DNA from: an uncultured Granulosicoccaceae bacterium
GTDB taxonomy: Bacteria > Pseudomonadota > Gammaproteobacteria > Granulosicoccales > Granulosicoccaceae
DNA length: 42,345 nt
Direction: 5' to 3'
NCBI GenBank assembly: GCA_938005265.1
Contig: CALLOA010000071.1
Span: forward strand, 1 to 42,345
Shown: in pieces, positions 34,771-42,345 of the stretch
Layout of the letters: each line of letters starts with the position of its first letter
How positions within the stretch are numbered: position 1 is the first letter of the stretch
Translations under genes and position numbers: made by a program
Notes under the pieces: model-generated
Databases searched by the model: none
Told to the model about the DNA's origin: nothing
Seen by the model: only the letters and a program-made list of their open reading frames with translations

Positions 34771-35949
34771 TTACTTCGCACACGCAATTCTATGGGCAAT
34801 TTCCCTTGCGTGCGCGTCTGTCATCAAGATAGTTTCCAAATCGTCAGCCGAGCGCAATTCAAACTGCGCCAATGTATCTTCAATGATACGAGGCAGTTGT
34901 AAAAAAGAGACAGATTTGTTCAAGTAGTGGTCCACTGCGACTTCATTGGCGGCGTTTAATACAGTAGGTGCTGTACCACCCTGCGACAACGCCTGGTAGG
35001 CCAGATCGAGACAGGGGAAATTCTGCCGATCCGGTGACTCAAACGTCAACTCACCTATCGTTAAAAAGTCCAGCAATTCAACGCCTGAATCGATCCGCTC
35101 GGGCCACGCCAGCGCATGGGCTATGGGTGTGCGCATATCCGGCCTGCCCATCTGTGCAATGACAGAACCGTCCAGGTAGCGAACCATGGAGTGCACAACA
35201 CTTTGCGGATGAACAACTACTTCAATGTCAGCGGGTGGCAACTCGAACAGATAACTGGCTTCGATCACTTCGAGGCCCTTGTTCATCAGCGTGGCTGAAT
35301 CTATAGTGATCTTGGGCCCCATTTCCCAATTCGGATGCTTTAAGGCTTCATCCAGAGAAACACCGGCGAGCTGCCGGCTATTCAAACCACGAAACGGCCC
35401 ACCCGATGCTGTCAAAACCAGAGAGGTAACCCCGGCATCTTTACACGGGGTTTCACCGCACTGAACGGCATAGGGCAAACTCTGGAATATGGCATTGTGT
35501 TCACTGTCGAGTGGAAGAATTATTGACCCGCTTCGTCTGGCAACCGTATGCATCAGATCACCACACATAACCAACGCCTCTTTGTTGGCCAGCAGCAAAC
35601 GCTTACCAGCCTTCAGTGCGGCAAGTGTAGGCTCAAGCCCTGCTGCCCCCACAATAGCTGCGACAACCGTATCAGCAGTATCGGCGGCGGCAGCGGCGAG
35701 CATGGCATCACTACCTGCTTCAACCCGGGTAGATAATCCCAGCTTTTTTACCTCAGTTGAAAGACGCTCAGCCGCACTTTCATCCTGCAGAATTGCCAGC
35801 CGCGGGGTATGTTGTTTGATCTGATCCAGCAAGACTTGCCAACGTTTGCCAGCGACCAGGGAATCGATTTCAATGTGATGATTACGCGAAACAACATCGA
35901 GTACGCTAGTACCTATAGAACCACTCGCTCCCAGTATGCAAAGACGCAT
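34771..35949 (-). CDS. dxr: 1-deoxy-D-xylulose 5-phosphate reductoisomerase
   Basis: Second step of the MEP isoprenoid pathway; makes 2-C-methyl-D-erythritol 4-phosphate with NADPH. ATG at 35947-35949 gives 392 residues and starts MRLCILGASGSIGTSVLDVV, the NADPH-binding motif, so 16 residues of the longer frame are rejected. The start lies one base after the cdsA TGA. Active-site features are LLLANKEALVMCG, LDSEHNAIFQ, LTASGGPFRG, HPNWEMGPKITIDSATLMNKGLE and the flexible-loop PQS in VVHPQSVVHS. It supplies precursors for the UppS product. Confidence 0.96.
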   Translation of the reverse strand: MRLCILGASGSIGTSVLDVVSRNHHIEIDSLVAGKRWQVLLDQIKQHTPRLAILQDESAAERLSTEVKKLGLSTRVEAGSDAMLAAAAADTADTVVAAIVGAAGLEPTLAALKAGKRLLLANKEALVMCGDLMHTVARRSGSIILPLDSEHNAIFQSLPYAVQCGETPCKDAGVTSLVLTASGGPFRGLNSRQLAGVSLDEALKHPNWEMGPKITIDSATLMNKGLEVIEASYLFELPPADIEVVVHPQSVVHSMVRYLDGSVIAQMGRPDMRTPIAHALAWPERIDSGVELLDFLTIGELTFESPDRQNFPCLDLAYQALSQGGTAPTVLNAANEVAVDHYLNKSVSFLQLPRIIEDTLAQFELRSADDLETILMTDAHAREIAHRIACAK

Positions 35950-35950
35950 A

Positions 35951-36787
35951 TCAGGCCCAGGTCCAGATACCAACAAATACGGGCACCGCAGCAACAATGC
36001 CGTCTATCCTGTCCAGAACACCTCCGTGTCCCGGCAATATCTGACTACTATCCTTGATACCACGCGAGCGCTTCATGCGACTCTCATAGAGATCACCTGC
36101 AACTGATATCAAAGCGGCAGCTACTGATGCGAGCAAAAATACCGAGGCATGCTGGCGAAACGGCGCATGTAGAAGTAATGCCACGATCACCAGACAGACA
36201 GCTCCGGCAATTCCGCCATAGACACCCTCACGGGTTTTACCCGGGCTAACTCGCGGAGCCAGTTTCGTTTTACCGAAACGGCGGCCACTGAAGTATGCGC
36301 CGATATCCATGATCCAGACCAGAGCCAATACATACAGAAGCAACCACACAGAATGCTCGGTCGCTTGATAACGCAAAGCCGTTAATGCAAGTGCTGTTGA
36401 GAGCAGCACAAATATTCCGATCGTCAGCAATACGAGGTCATGGTTTTGTGCCGGGGTTGGTGTGCTCGATGCAAGTTCCGGTTGAACCACGATACGATAA
36501 AGCGCAAAAGCCCAAAATACCAAAGCCGCAATACAGGCCAGACGTGCTATTAAAAATTGAAGTGACGCGGGCAACAGGAAAAGCAGAAGCACCGCACAGG
36601 CAACCGCTACAGCATAGACGATGCGATGTGTTGATTCTGTAACACCTGACAGTCTTGCCCATTCCCACGCCGCCAGCAAAATAACCAGCAGAACAAATCC
36701 GTAAAAAAAAGCAGGTGGCAATACGAATAAAACAAGTGCGACTGCAAGCAGCAACACAACAGCTGTTGTTATCCTTTCCTTAAGCAT
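35951..36787 (-). CDS. cdsA: Phosphatidate cytidylyltransferase
   Basis: Makes CDP-diacylglycerol from phosphatidate and CTP in the inner membrane. From ATG at 36785-36787 it has 278 residues (MLKERITTAVVLLL) with about eight hydrophobic helices. The C-terminal signature is SRMKRSRGIKDSSQILPGHGGVLDRIDG. A frame extending 60 codons further lies inside uppS and is rejected. The start overlaps the last 8 bp of uppS, implying translational coupling between lipid carrier and phospholipid enzymes. Confidence 0.95.
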   Translation of the reverse strand: MLKERITTAVVLLLAVALVLFVLPPAFFYGFVLLVILLAAWEWARLSGVTESTHRIVYAVAVACAVLLLFLLPASLQFLIARLACIAALVFWAFALYRIVVQPELASSTPTPAQNHDLVLLTIGIFVLLSTALALTALRYQATEHSVWLLLYVLALVWIMDIGAYFSGRRFGKTKLAPRVSPGKTREGVYGGIAGAVCLVIVALLLHAPFRQHASVFLLASVAAALISVAGDLYESRMKRSRGIKDSSQILPGHGGVLDRIDGIVAAVPVFVGIWTWA

Positions 36788-37541
36788 CCGATTTACCGTT
36801 ACCAATCTGTGCACCCGTGCGCCCGAAACGCCTTTCGCGACTGGCAAATGAGTCAATCGCACGATCCAGCTCGATTTCGGAGAAATCCGGCCAGAGCACT
36901 TCATCGATAAATAGTTCTGTATAGGCCAGCTGCCAAAGAAGGTAATTACTGATGCGCTGATCCCCACCGGTACGAATTAGAATATCGGGGTCACCGCAAT
37001 CAGGCAAACAAACCCGCTGTGCAAACGTTTCTTCGGTGATGTCATCCACTGTCATCTCACCAGCCTGTACAGAGGACGCCAGTTTTTTTGCCGCATTAAC
37101 GATATCCCAGCGACCACCGTAGTTGACGGCAATGGCAAGTTTCAATCCATCGTTAGCTGCGGTTTTCTGCTCTGCCAGATTCATTTGTTCACGCAGCTTG
37201 TCCGGAAAAGCACTGCGTTCCCCGATAAAGCGCATGTGCACATTGTTGTCCATCAGTTTGTCGACTTCACTGTGCAAGGCTGACATGAATAGCTCTAGCA
37301 GCAAACGCACTTCTGTTGGCGGGCGACGCCAGTTCTCACTGCTGAAAGCAAACAGGGTCAGGGCTTTATGCTGACGTTTACCCACCGCCTCTACAATCGA
37401 GCGGGCAACTTTGAATCCGGCCTGATGACCCGCAGCGCGGGGCAATCCCCGTTTATTGGCCCAACGCCCATTGCCATCCATGATGATGGCAATATGCAAA
37501 GGCGTTACAGGAAGTGAAGTATTATCGGAAGGGTTGAGCAT
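36780..37541 (-). CDS. uppS: Isoprenyl transferase (undecaprenyl diphosphate synthase)
   Basis: Cis-prenyltransferase that extends farnesyl diphosphate to the C55 lipid carrier for peptidoglycan and O-antigen. From ATG at 37539-37541 it has 253 residues. The catalytic motif HIAIIMDGNGRWANKRGLPR is near the N-terminus. Then follow GHQAGFKVARSIVE, LTLFAFSSENWRRP, and RTGGDQRISNYLLWQLAYTELFI toward the C-terminus. A GTG at 37563-37565 would add eight residues; the purine signals do not settle it. It lies upstream of cdsA with an 8-bp overlap and 94 bp after frr. Confidence 0.96.
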   Translation of the reverse strand: MLNPSDNTSLPVTPLHIAIIMDGNGRWANKRGLPRAAGHQAGFKVARSIVEAVGKRQHKALTLFAFSSENWRRPPTEVRLLLELFMSALHSEVDKLMDNNVHMRFIGERSAFPDKLREQMNLAEQKTAANDGLKLAIAVNYGGRWDIVNAAKKLASSVQAGEMTVDDITEETFAQRVCLPDCGDPDILIRTGGDQRISNYLLWQLAYTELFIDEVLWPDFSEIELDRAIDSFASRERRFGRTGAQIGNGKSDA

Positions 37542-37635
37542 TACAAGACTGGACCCGCTTGGCACGCGTCCATACTAGCCATATTGAAAAGGTGCTCACT
37601 AAAAAAAAAGAAAACGGGCAGACTGCGAACCACAG

Positions 37636-38193
37636 TTACACCTCCATTAGCTCCTCTTCTTTTTTCTGCAGGACGCCATCGACCTCGGCAATAGCGTTAT
37701 CAGTGGCCTTTTGAACGTCCTCTTCACCCTTGCGCAGCTCGTCTTTTGAAATTTCTTTTTCTTTTTCCAGAGTTTTCAAATCGTTGTTGGCATCGCGTCT
37801 GATATTGCGCACAGCAACGCGTGCATTCTCAGCTTCGCCTTTCACCAACCGCACCATTTCTTTGCGGCGCTCTTCCGTCATGGGTGGTACAGGCACTCGA
37901 ATGACGGTACCTGCGGTATTGGGATTAAGACCCAGATCCGAATTGATAATGGCTTTTTCAACCTCAGCCACCATACCCGGTTCCCATGGCGTTACTGTTA
38001 AAGTACGCGCGTCTTCAGTGTTTATGTTGGCAACCTGTCCCAGCGGAGTATCAGACCCGTAATAGTCCACCTTTAAATGTTCCAGCAAACTCGGATGAGC
38101 CCGCCCGGTGCGCATACGAGAGAATTCAGATTCCAGTGCTTCGACACTCTTTTTCATTCTGCCACTGGCATCTTTGAGTATGTCGTTTATCAT
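37636..38193 (-). CDS. frr: Ribosome recycling factor
   Basis: With EF-G, splits post-termination ribosomes in the cytosol. The 185-residue protein has exactly the family length. It begins [36 protein letters not shown] and contains [16 protein letters not shown] and [25 protein letters not shown]. The C-terminal half is a charged three-helix-bundle stretch ending KKEEELMEV. It lies between pyrH (159 bp upstream) and uppS. Confidence 0.97.
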   Translation of the reverse strand: MINDILKDASGRMKKSVEALESEFSRMRTGRAHPSLLEHLKVDYYGSDTPLGQVANINTEDARTLTVTPWEPGMVAEVEKAIINSDLGLNPNTAGTVIRVPVPPMTEERRKEMVRLVKGEAENARVAVRNIRRDANNDLKTLEKEKEISKDELRKGEEDVQKATDNAIAEVDGVLQKKEEELMEV

Positions 38194-38352
38194 TTGGAGT
38201 ATCCCGTGTCGGTAAAATAAATCAGGGCAAACTTTTTAAACTACATTAAAAGCGTTGAATGATGGTTTTCGCAGTCGGACGTCAAAGTGCCATTAAATCG
38301 CATCATTGCAACACCTAGAGAGCTCTAGAGGCCGACTCAGAGTATCAAGTAA

Positions 38353-39072
38353 CTACTCGACTGTGGTTCCGATATTTTCACCACAGATCAGTCTCTGTAA
38401 ATCGCCTTCATTATTCATGTTGAAGACTTTGACCGGCAACTGGTTGTCACGGCAGAGTACGACCGCCGTGGTGTCCATAACAGCAAGCTTGCCTTTTATA
38501 ACTTCATCGAAACCGAGCTTGTCATACTTGACAGCATCACTGTGTTTGACCGGATCTTTGTCGAAGATGCCATCGACCTTGGTGGCTTTGATCATGACAT
38601 CAGCGTCTATTTCCACAGCGCGCAAACTAGCTGCTGAATCGGTCGTAAAAAATGGATTACCGGTACCTGCTGCAAACAAAACGATACGCCCTTTGTCCAG
38701 ATGGCGAATAGCGCGTCGGCGAATGTAGTCTTCACACACGGCATTGATCGTTAGTGCTGACATTACACGACAATAACAACCCATTTTTTCTACTGCGTCC
38801 TGGAAAGCCAGGCAATTCATCACGGTTGCCAGCATCCCCATATGGTCACCGGTAACACGATCAATTCCAGCCTCAGCCAGACCGGCACCACGAAAGATGT
38901 TACCGCCGCCTATAACAAGCGCAACTTCAACACCAAGGTCAGACACTGTTTTGACTTCGGCGGCTATGCGCCTGATGTAGGCCGGGTCGATACCGTAATC
39001 GAGATCGCCCATTAAAGCCTCACCACTGAGTTTCAACAGGACACGCTTAAAAGCCGGTTTTCCAGTATTCAT
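38353..39072 (-). CDS. pyrH: UMP kinase
   Basis: Phosphorylates UMP to UDP in pyrimidine nucleotide synthesis; bacterial type, amino-acid-kinase fold. ATG at 39070-39072 gives 239 residues, the usual size, beginning [22 protein letters not shown]. Other motifs are [53 protein letters not shown] and [14 protein letters not shown]. Twenty extra N-terminal residues in the longer frame are rejected. It is 99 bp downstream of tsf. Confidence 0.97.
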   Translation of the reverse strand: MNTGKPAFKRVLLKLSGEALMGDLDYGIDPAYIRRIAAEVKTVSDLGVEVALVIGGGNIFRGAGLAEAGIDRVTGDHMGMLATVMNCLAFQDAVEKMGCYCRVMSALTINAVCEDYIRRRAIRHLDKGRIVLFAAGTGNPFFTTDSAASLRAVEIDADVMIKATKVDGIFDKDPVKHSDAVKYDKLGFDEVIKGKLAVMDTTAVVLCRDNQLPVKVFNMNNEGDLQRLICGENIGTTVE

Positions 39073-39171
39073 GAGGCAGTTCGCAACCAATAGGACAAGA
39101 TCAAGCCGAGGTCCGTGTAGCCAGACCTGCAAGCTGCAATAAGGGCAACCAGAGCCATTGACACTCTAGCC

Positions 39172-40071
39172 CTAGGACTTCTCAGGCTTTTCGGCGTCGC
39201 GAACTTGTGCCATAACTTCATCAGCAAAGTTCTCTTCTTTCTTTTCTATGCCTTCGCCCACTTCATAACGCGTGAAGCCAAGAACCTTGGCACCTTGAGC
39301 GGCCAGCAATTTCTCTACAGTCTGGTCCGGATCCTTGACAAAGGGCTGGCCTACAAGGGTTATTTCAGCCAGGTATTTCTTGACCCGCCCCTGCACCATC
39401 TTTTCAATGATCTCCTCAGGCTTACCACTTTCAGCAGCTTCGGCCATCAGTACTTTCTTTTCCTTTTCCAGAACCTCACTGGGCACCTGCTCTTCAGACA
39501 CACAAATCGGCCGGCTTGCAGCGATATGCATGGCCACGTCTTTGGCTAGATCAGCATCGCCACCTTCCATTTCGCAGATCACACCAATACGACCACTGTG
39601 GGAGTAGTGCGCAACATTGTTACCGGATGCCGCCCGTGCCTCAAAACGACGAACCTGTATATTCTCACCAATTTTCGCGATCAGCGATTTGGTAGCATCA
39701 GCTACCGATGCACCCGAGCCAAGTTCAAGTTCGGCCAGCGCCGCTGTATCTGCCGGTTGGCTTGTCAGGATAAGGTCGGTAACCTGATCTACAAAGCCGG
39801 TAAAATCCTCAGACTTTGATGCAAAATCAGTCTGGCTGTTGATCTCGACTATCGCAAACGAAGAACCGTCAGCCGATAGCTTCATGGAAACAACACCCTC
39901 TGCCGCTGTGTTATCAGATTTTTTGTCGGCTTTTGCAGCACCGCTAACCCGCAGTTGCTCGATCGCCGCTTCCATATCCCCACTGGTCTCGGTCAGTGCT
40001 TTCTTGCACTCCATCATGCCGGCGCCAGTACGCTCGCGCAGTTCTTTGACCATTGATGCCGAAATACTCAT
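39172..40071 (-). CDS. tsf: Elongation factor Ts
   Basis: Exchanges GDP for GTP on EF-Tu. ATG at 40069-40071, with GAGAAGAG just upstream, gives 299 residues. The N-terminal UBA-like domain has VKELRERTGAGMMECKKAL, followed by the core DFVA-type segment INSQTDFASKSEDF. The C-terminal part has LVGQPFVKDPDQTVEKLL and FTRYEVGEGIEKKEENFADEV. Thirty-six extra upstream codons in the long frame lie in the rpsB-tsf spacer and are rejected. Confidence 0.97.
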   Translation of the reverse strand: MSISASMVKELRERTGAGMMECKKALTETSGDMEAAIEQLRVSGAAKADKKSDNTAAEGVVSMKLSADGSSFAIVEINSQTDFASKSEDFTGFVDQVTDLILTSQPADTAALAELELGSGASVADATKSLIAKIGENIQVRRFEARAASGNNVAHYSHSGRIGVICEMEGGDADLAKDVAMHIAASRPICVSEEQVPSEVLEKEKKVLMAEAAESGKPEEIIEKMVQGRVKKYLAEITLVGQPFVKDPDQTVEKLLAAQGAKVLGFTRYEVGEGIEKKEENFADEVMAQVRDAEKPEKS

Positions 40072-40152
40072 TACTCTTCTCGTTACTTGATTTGTATGCA
40101 GCCCGCGTCGCGACCCATGCCGCAAGGCAACCGCAGTTGTAGTTTGGGATGC

Positions 40153-40174
40153 TGTTGCCGGTGCGCCGGCAACA
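40153..40174 (-). terminator. Strong hairpin in the rpsB-tsf spacer (attenuator candidate)
   Basis: TGTTGCCGG (40153-40161) and CCGGCAACA (40166-40174) form a 9-bp GC-rich stem with a 4-nt loop, 20 bp after the rpsB stop. No T-run follows on the minus strand. A partial terminator or attenuator between rpsB and tsf is known in E. coli; the same role here is inferred from position. Confidence 0.5.
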
Positions 40175-40194
40175 TGCATATCAACCGATCTGGA

Positions 40195-41097
40195 TTAGCC
40201 CGCAGAATCAGCAGCGCCGGAGGCATCGCTGGCAGCCGGTGCTTCTGCAGCGGCGGCAGCTTCTTCAGGTGCATTCACCTTGGCAGCCTCAGCAACCAGC
40301 TGCGCTTCAGCTTCGCTTTCTTCCGGTGTTGGCTCGGGCTCTGGTTCAGCAATATGCTGGGTAACAGGTGCCGCTTGCACATTTGCACCGTCAACCATGC
40401 CGCCACCCTTAGGCGCACTTTTGCGGCCGTCTTCTATCGCCGCCGAAATGGTATTGGCGTAAAGCTGGATTGCACGGATAGCATCGTCATTACCCGGAAT
40501 TACATAATCAACACCGTCGGGTGTATTGTTGCTGTCCACGACAGCAACGACTGGTATGCCGAGCTTGGCTGCTTCCGATATGGCAATGCGCTCATGACCT
40601 ACATCGATAACAAACAGTGCGTCAGGCAGACGTTCCATGTGCTTGATACCACCCATGCCACGCTCCAGCTTGTCATACTCACGCTGCAAGCCCAGAGCTT
40701 CTTTCTTGCTGAGACGCTCTATACTGCCGTCTGCCTGCATGGCTTCAAGTTCAAGCAAGCGCTTAACAGATACTTTGACCGTTTTAAAATTGGTCATCAT
40801 GCCGCCTGACCAGCGACGGTTGACGTACGGCATGTTGCAGGCTTTTGATGCGTCGTTGATCGCATCCCGAGCAGCGCGTTTAGTACCTACAAACAGAACT
40901 TTGCCGTTTTTTGAAGCAATCTTGCCAAGAAAGTTGGCAGCATCTTCCAGAGCTGGCAAGCTCTTTTCGAGGTTGAAAATATGGATATTGTTTCGTTCGC
41001 CGAAGATGTAGGGCGCCATTTTGGGCGACCAATAACGGGTCTGGTGGCCGAAATGCACGCCAGCCTCAAGCATTTGGCGCATGGTTACTTTAGACAT
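40195..41097 (-). CDS. rpsB: Small ribosomal subunit protein S2, with acidic Ala-rich extension
   Basis: S2 binds late to the 30S subunit near S1. ATG at 41095-41097 with AGGTGA 4 nt upstream gives 300 residues. The family core is complete: [72 protein letters not shown] and [11 protein letters not shown]. After ~245 it continues with ~55 residues rich in Glu, Pro and Ala ([15 protein letters not shown]...), absent from the 241-residue E. coli protein. It opens the minus-strand block and is divergent from map. Confidence 0.97.
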   Translation of the reverse strand: MSKVTMRQMLEAGVHFGHQTRYWSPKMAPYIFGERNNIHIFNLEKSLPALEDAANFLGKIASKNGKVLFVGTKRAARDAINDASKACNMPYVNRRWSGGMMTNFKTVKVSVKRLLELEAMQADGSIERLSKKEALGLQREYDKLERGMGGIKHMERLPDALFVIDVGHERIAISEAAKLGIPVVAVVDSNNTPDGVDYVIPGNDDAIRAIQLYANTISAAIEDGRKSAPKGGGMVDGANVQAAPVTQHIAEPEPEPTPEESEAEAQLVAEAAKVNAPEEAAAAAEAPAASDASGAADSAG

Positions 41098-41101
41098 ACT
41101 G

Positions 41102-41107
41102 TCACCT
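41102..41107 (-). promoter_or_regulatory. Shine-Dalgarno of rpsB
   Basis: AGGTGA on the minus strand, 4 nt before the ATG at 41097. It excludes the 21 extra residues of the longer frame. Confidence 0.8.
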
Positions 41108-41256
41108 GTGAAGGTTTGGGTTAAGATTTCGTCCGCAAGATACACACTGACCCTAATCAAACGGGCACCCAGCGGTTTCCTGATTCGACGGGATCAAAAG
41201 CCTCGAGTAGCCGAAGCTAAACACGAGCGAACCTTTAACCAACAACCATTAGTAGG

Positions 41257-41296
41257 TCTCGTACTTATCTCGTACTTATGTAAGTCTCGTACTTAT
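41257..41296. repeat. Three TCTCGTACTTAT repeats upstream of rpsB
   Basis: Copies at 41257-41268, 41268-41279 (sharing one base with the first) and 41285-41296, about 160-200 bp upstream of the rpsB start. They lie in the 476-bp divergent rpsB-map region. They could be regulator sites or part of the rpsB leader RNA. S2 leaders are autoregulatory in gammaproteobacteria, but I could not fold this one by eye. Confidence 0.75.
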
Positions 41297-41392
41297 GACA
41301 CCGTCCTGACAAAACCGAACTGATGGTCCGTACTGACACACTAATGATGGCGAGGCTTTCCTGCCGAATTTCAAAGCGAAACGAGTGAATTT

Positions 41393-41408
41393 ACCGAACG
41401 AGTTCGGT
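41393..41408. promoter_or_regulatory. Palindrome in the map/rpsB divergent region
   Basis: ACCGAAC-GA-GTTCGGT is a perfect 7+2+7 inverted repeat ending 8 bp before a consensus TATAAT. It is placed where a repressor or activator dimer would touch the -35 region of a map promoter. No known operator consensus is recognised. Confidence 0.5.
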
Positions 41409-41416
41409 TAACCCAG

Positions 41417-41422
41417 TATAAT
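41417..41422 (+). promoter_or_regulatory. Candidate -10 element for map
   Basis: A perfect TATAAT on the plus strand, about 150 bp before the map ATG. The bases where a -35 should be are occupied by the palindrome and match poorly (CCGAAC at 17-bp spacing), so the promoter may be activator-dependent or the match fortuitous. Confidence 0.45.
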
Positions 41423-41573
41423 AACACATTTTACGCTTCTGACCGAGGATTCTGGCCGGAAGTACCAAACGTCAGAAGGCGTTGCAAGAAGTGCCGGATT
41501 CGGGGTGCGCTCCCAGCACGCCGTGAATCGGGCACCTGGCGGTAACCATCCGGGAAACAATCTGTTTAAAACT

Positions 41574-42341
41574 ATGGCTATATCAATAAAAACACCTGAG
41601 GAAATCGAAAAAATGCGCATTGCCGGCCTGATGGCTTCGGAGGTGCTCGATCTGATCGAAGAACATGTCGTTCCTGGAATCACGACCGACGAACTCAATA
41701 CCATCTGCCACCAGCATATTGTTGATGTGCAGCAGGCGACCCCTGCCCCGCTAAACTACAGGGGGTTTCCCAAATCCATTTGTACCTCGGTCAACCATAC
41801 AATCTGCCATGGTATTCCCAATGATAAAAAGCTGAAAAAAGGCGATATCCTCAATATCGACGTTACAGTGATCAAGGACGGTTACTTTGGTGACACCAGC
41901 CGTATGTACTATGTGGGTACCCCCAGTGCAAATGCTGCCAAGTTGTGTGAAGTTGCCTATGAGTGCATGGCCCGGGGCATAGAAGTGGTCAAACCCGGTT
42001 GCACACTCGGCGATATCGGCCATGCAATACAAGTTCACGCTGAATCAAACCACTACTCTATTGTGCGTGAGTATTGTGGACACGGTATTGGCAGCAGCTT
42101 TCACGAAGAACCGCAGGTTTTGCACTATGGCAAGCCGGGAACAGGCCCGCAACTGGAAGCGGGTATGACTTTTACCATAGAACCCATGGTTAATCAGGGG
42201 CGGCGTCATACCAAACTGTTGAGCGATGACTGGACAGTGATCACCAAGGATCGCAGTCTCTCAGCGCAATGGGAACACACCGTTCTGGTCACTCCACAGG
42301 GCTACGATTTGCTGACAATGTCGGATGGCAGATCACTTTGA
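41574..42341 (+). CDS. map: Methionine aminopeptidase type I
   Basis: Removes the N-terminal Met from nascent proteins; metal-dependent pita-bread fold. From ATG at 41574 it has 255 residues. It begins MAISIKTPEEIEKMRIAGLMASEVLDLIEEHVVPG. The motif SVNHTICHGIPNDKKLKKGDILNIDVTVIKDGYFGDTSRMY supplies the substrate His and two metal-binding Asp. GHGIGSSFHEEPQVLHY gives a metal His and the catalytic His; FTIEPMV and QWEHTVLV give the metal Glu residues. The 23 extra N-terminal residues of the longer frame are rejected. Divergent from rpsB, as is usual. Its TGA overlaps an ATG (TGATG) at the window edge. Confidence 0.97.
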   Translation: MAISIKTPEEIEKMRIAGLMASEVLDLIEEHVVPGITTDELNTICHQHIVDVQQATPAPLNYRGFPKSICTSVNHTICHGIPNDKKLKKGDILNIDVTVIKDGYFGDTSRMYYVGTPSANAAKLCEVAYECMARGIEVVKPGCTLGDIGHAIQVHAESNHYSIVREYCGHGIGSSFHEEPQVLHYGKPGTGPQLEAGMTFTIEPMVNQGRRHTKLLSDDWTVITKDRSLSAQWEHTVLVTPQGYDLLTMSDGRSL

Positions 42342-42345
42342 TGAA
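42341..42345 (+). other. Possible start of the next gene at the window edge
   Basis: ATG at 42341-42343 overlaps the map stop as TGATG. In many gammaproteobacteria glnD follows map, so this may be its start, but only five bases are visible. Confidence 0.3.

Noticed and set aside
40087..40809. 240-codon plus-strand frame opposite rpsB
   Set aside because: Cys-rich, low-plausibility protein that is the reverse complement of the S2 coding region.

Overview
The window reads as chromosome of a Gram-negative gammaproteobacterium, probably marine. Three things suggest this: the lipid A genes lpxA, lpxB, lpxD and fabZ; the block rpsB-tsf-pyrH-frr-uppS-cdsA-dxr-rseP-bamA-skp-lpxD-fabZ-lpxA in the order usual for that class, with map divergent from rpsB; and a GlyGly-CTERM exoprotease. 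The genus cannot be fixed from sequence reading alone. I see no rRNA, tRNA, transposase, phage gene or CRISPR array.

Layout. (1) 1-2070: 3' part of a GH20 beta-N-acetylhexosaminidase. (2) 2103-8321: an MFS permease and an S-adenosylmethionine decarboxylase-like gene on the minus strand. Divergent from them are two zinc-ribbon DUF4178 proteins, a 58-residue membrane microprotein, a DUF350 membrane protein and a membrane-embedded spermidine-synthase-like enzyme. This is the most unusual block and the best candidate for an undescribed system. (3) 8389-9156: a 5-carboxymethyl-2-hydroxymuconate isomerase-like gene behind an orphan soxZ-like gene. (4) 9330-16557: an astacin-type protease with a GlyGly-CTERM tail, lpxB, a PQQ-dependent sugar dehydrogenase-like protein, an unknown exported protein with nucleoside-hydrolase-like motifs, and a Gfo/Idh/MocA oxidoreductase. 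(5) 16636-20396: a polar amino acid ABC importer. (6) 20713-26085: a sugar ABC importer (CUT1 type) with a divergent BadF/BadG-type amino-sugar kinase. (7) 26069-27421: a D-amino-acid dehydrogenase. (8) 27625-41097: the translation, isoprenoid and envelope-biogenesis block on the minus strand. (9) 41574-42341: map on the plus strand.

How the genes work together. Block 8 joins translation (S2, EF-Ts, RRF), UMP kinase, undecaprenyl-PP synthesis (Dxr, UppS), phospholipid precursor synthesis (CdsA), sigma-E control (RseP), outer-membrane protein assembly (BamA, Skp) and lipid A acylation (LpxD, FabZ, LpxA). LpxB, which normally follows LpxA, lies about 15 kb away on the other strand. The intervening genes look like scavenging functions. 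The hexosaminidase, sugar importer and amino-sugar kinase could together form a GlcNAc or chitooligosaccharide route, although the substrates are inferred. In block 2, a decarboxylated-SAM producer and an aminopropyltransferase are linked to membrane and zinc-ribbon proteins. This suggests membrane-associated polyamine chemistry rather than ordinary spermidine synthesis.

Non-coding stretches over 300 bases are 15180-15480, 19155-19457, 20397-20712 and 41098-41573. The last three carry short repeats or palindromes described below. In the first I see nothing definite.
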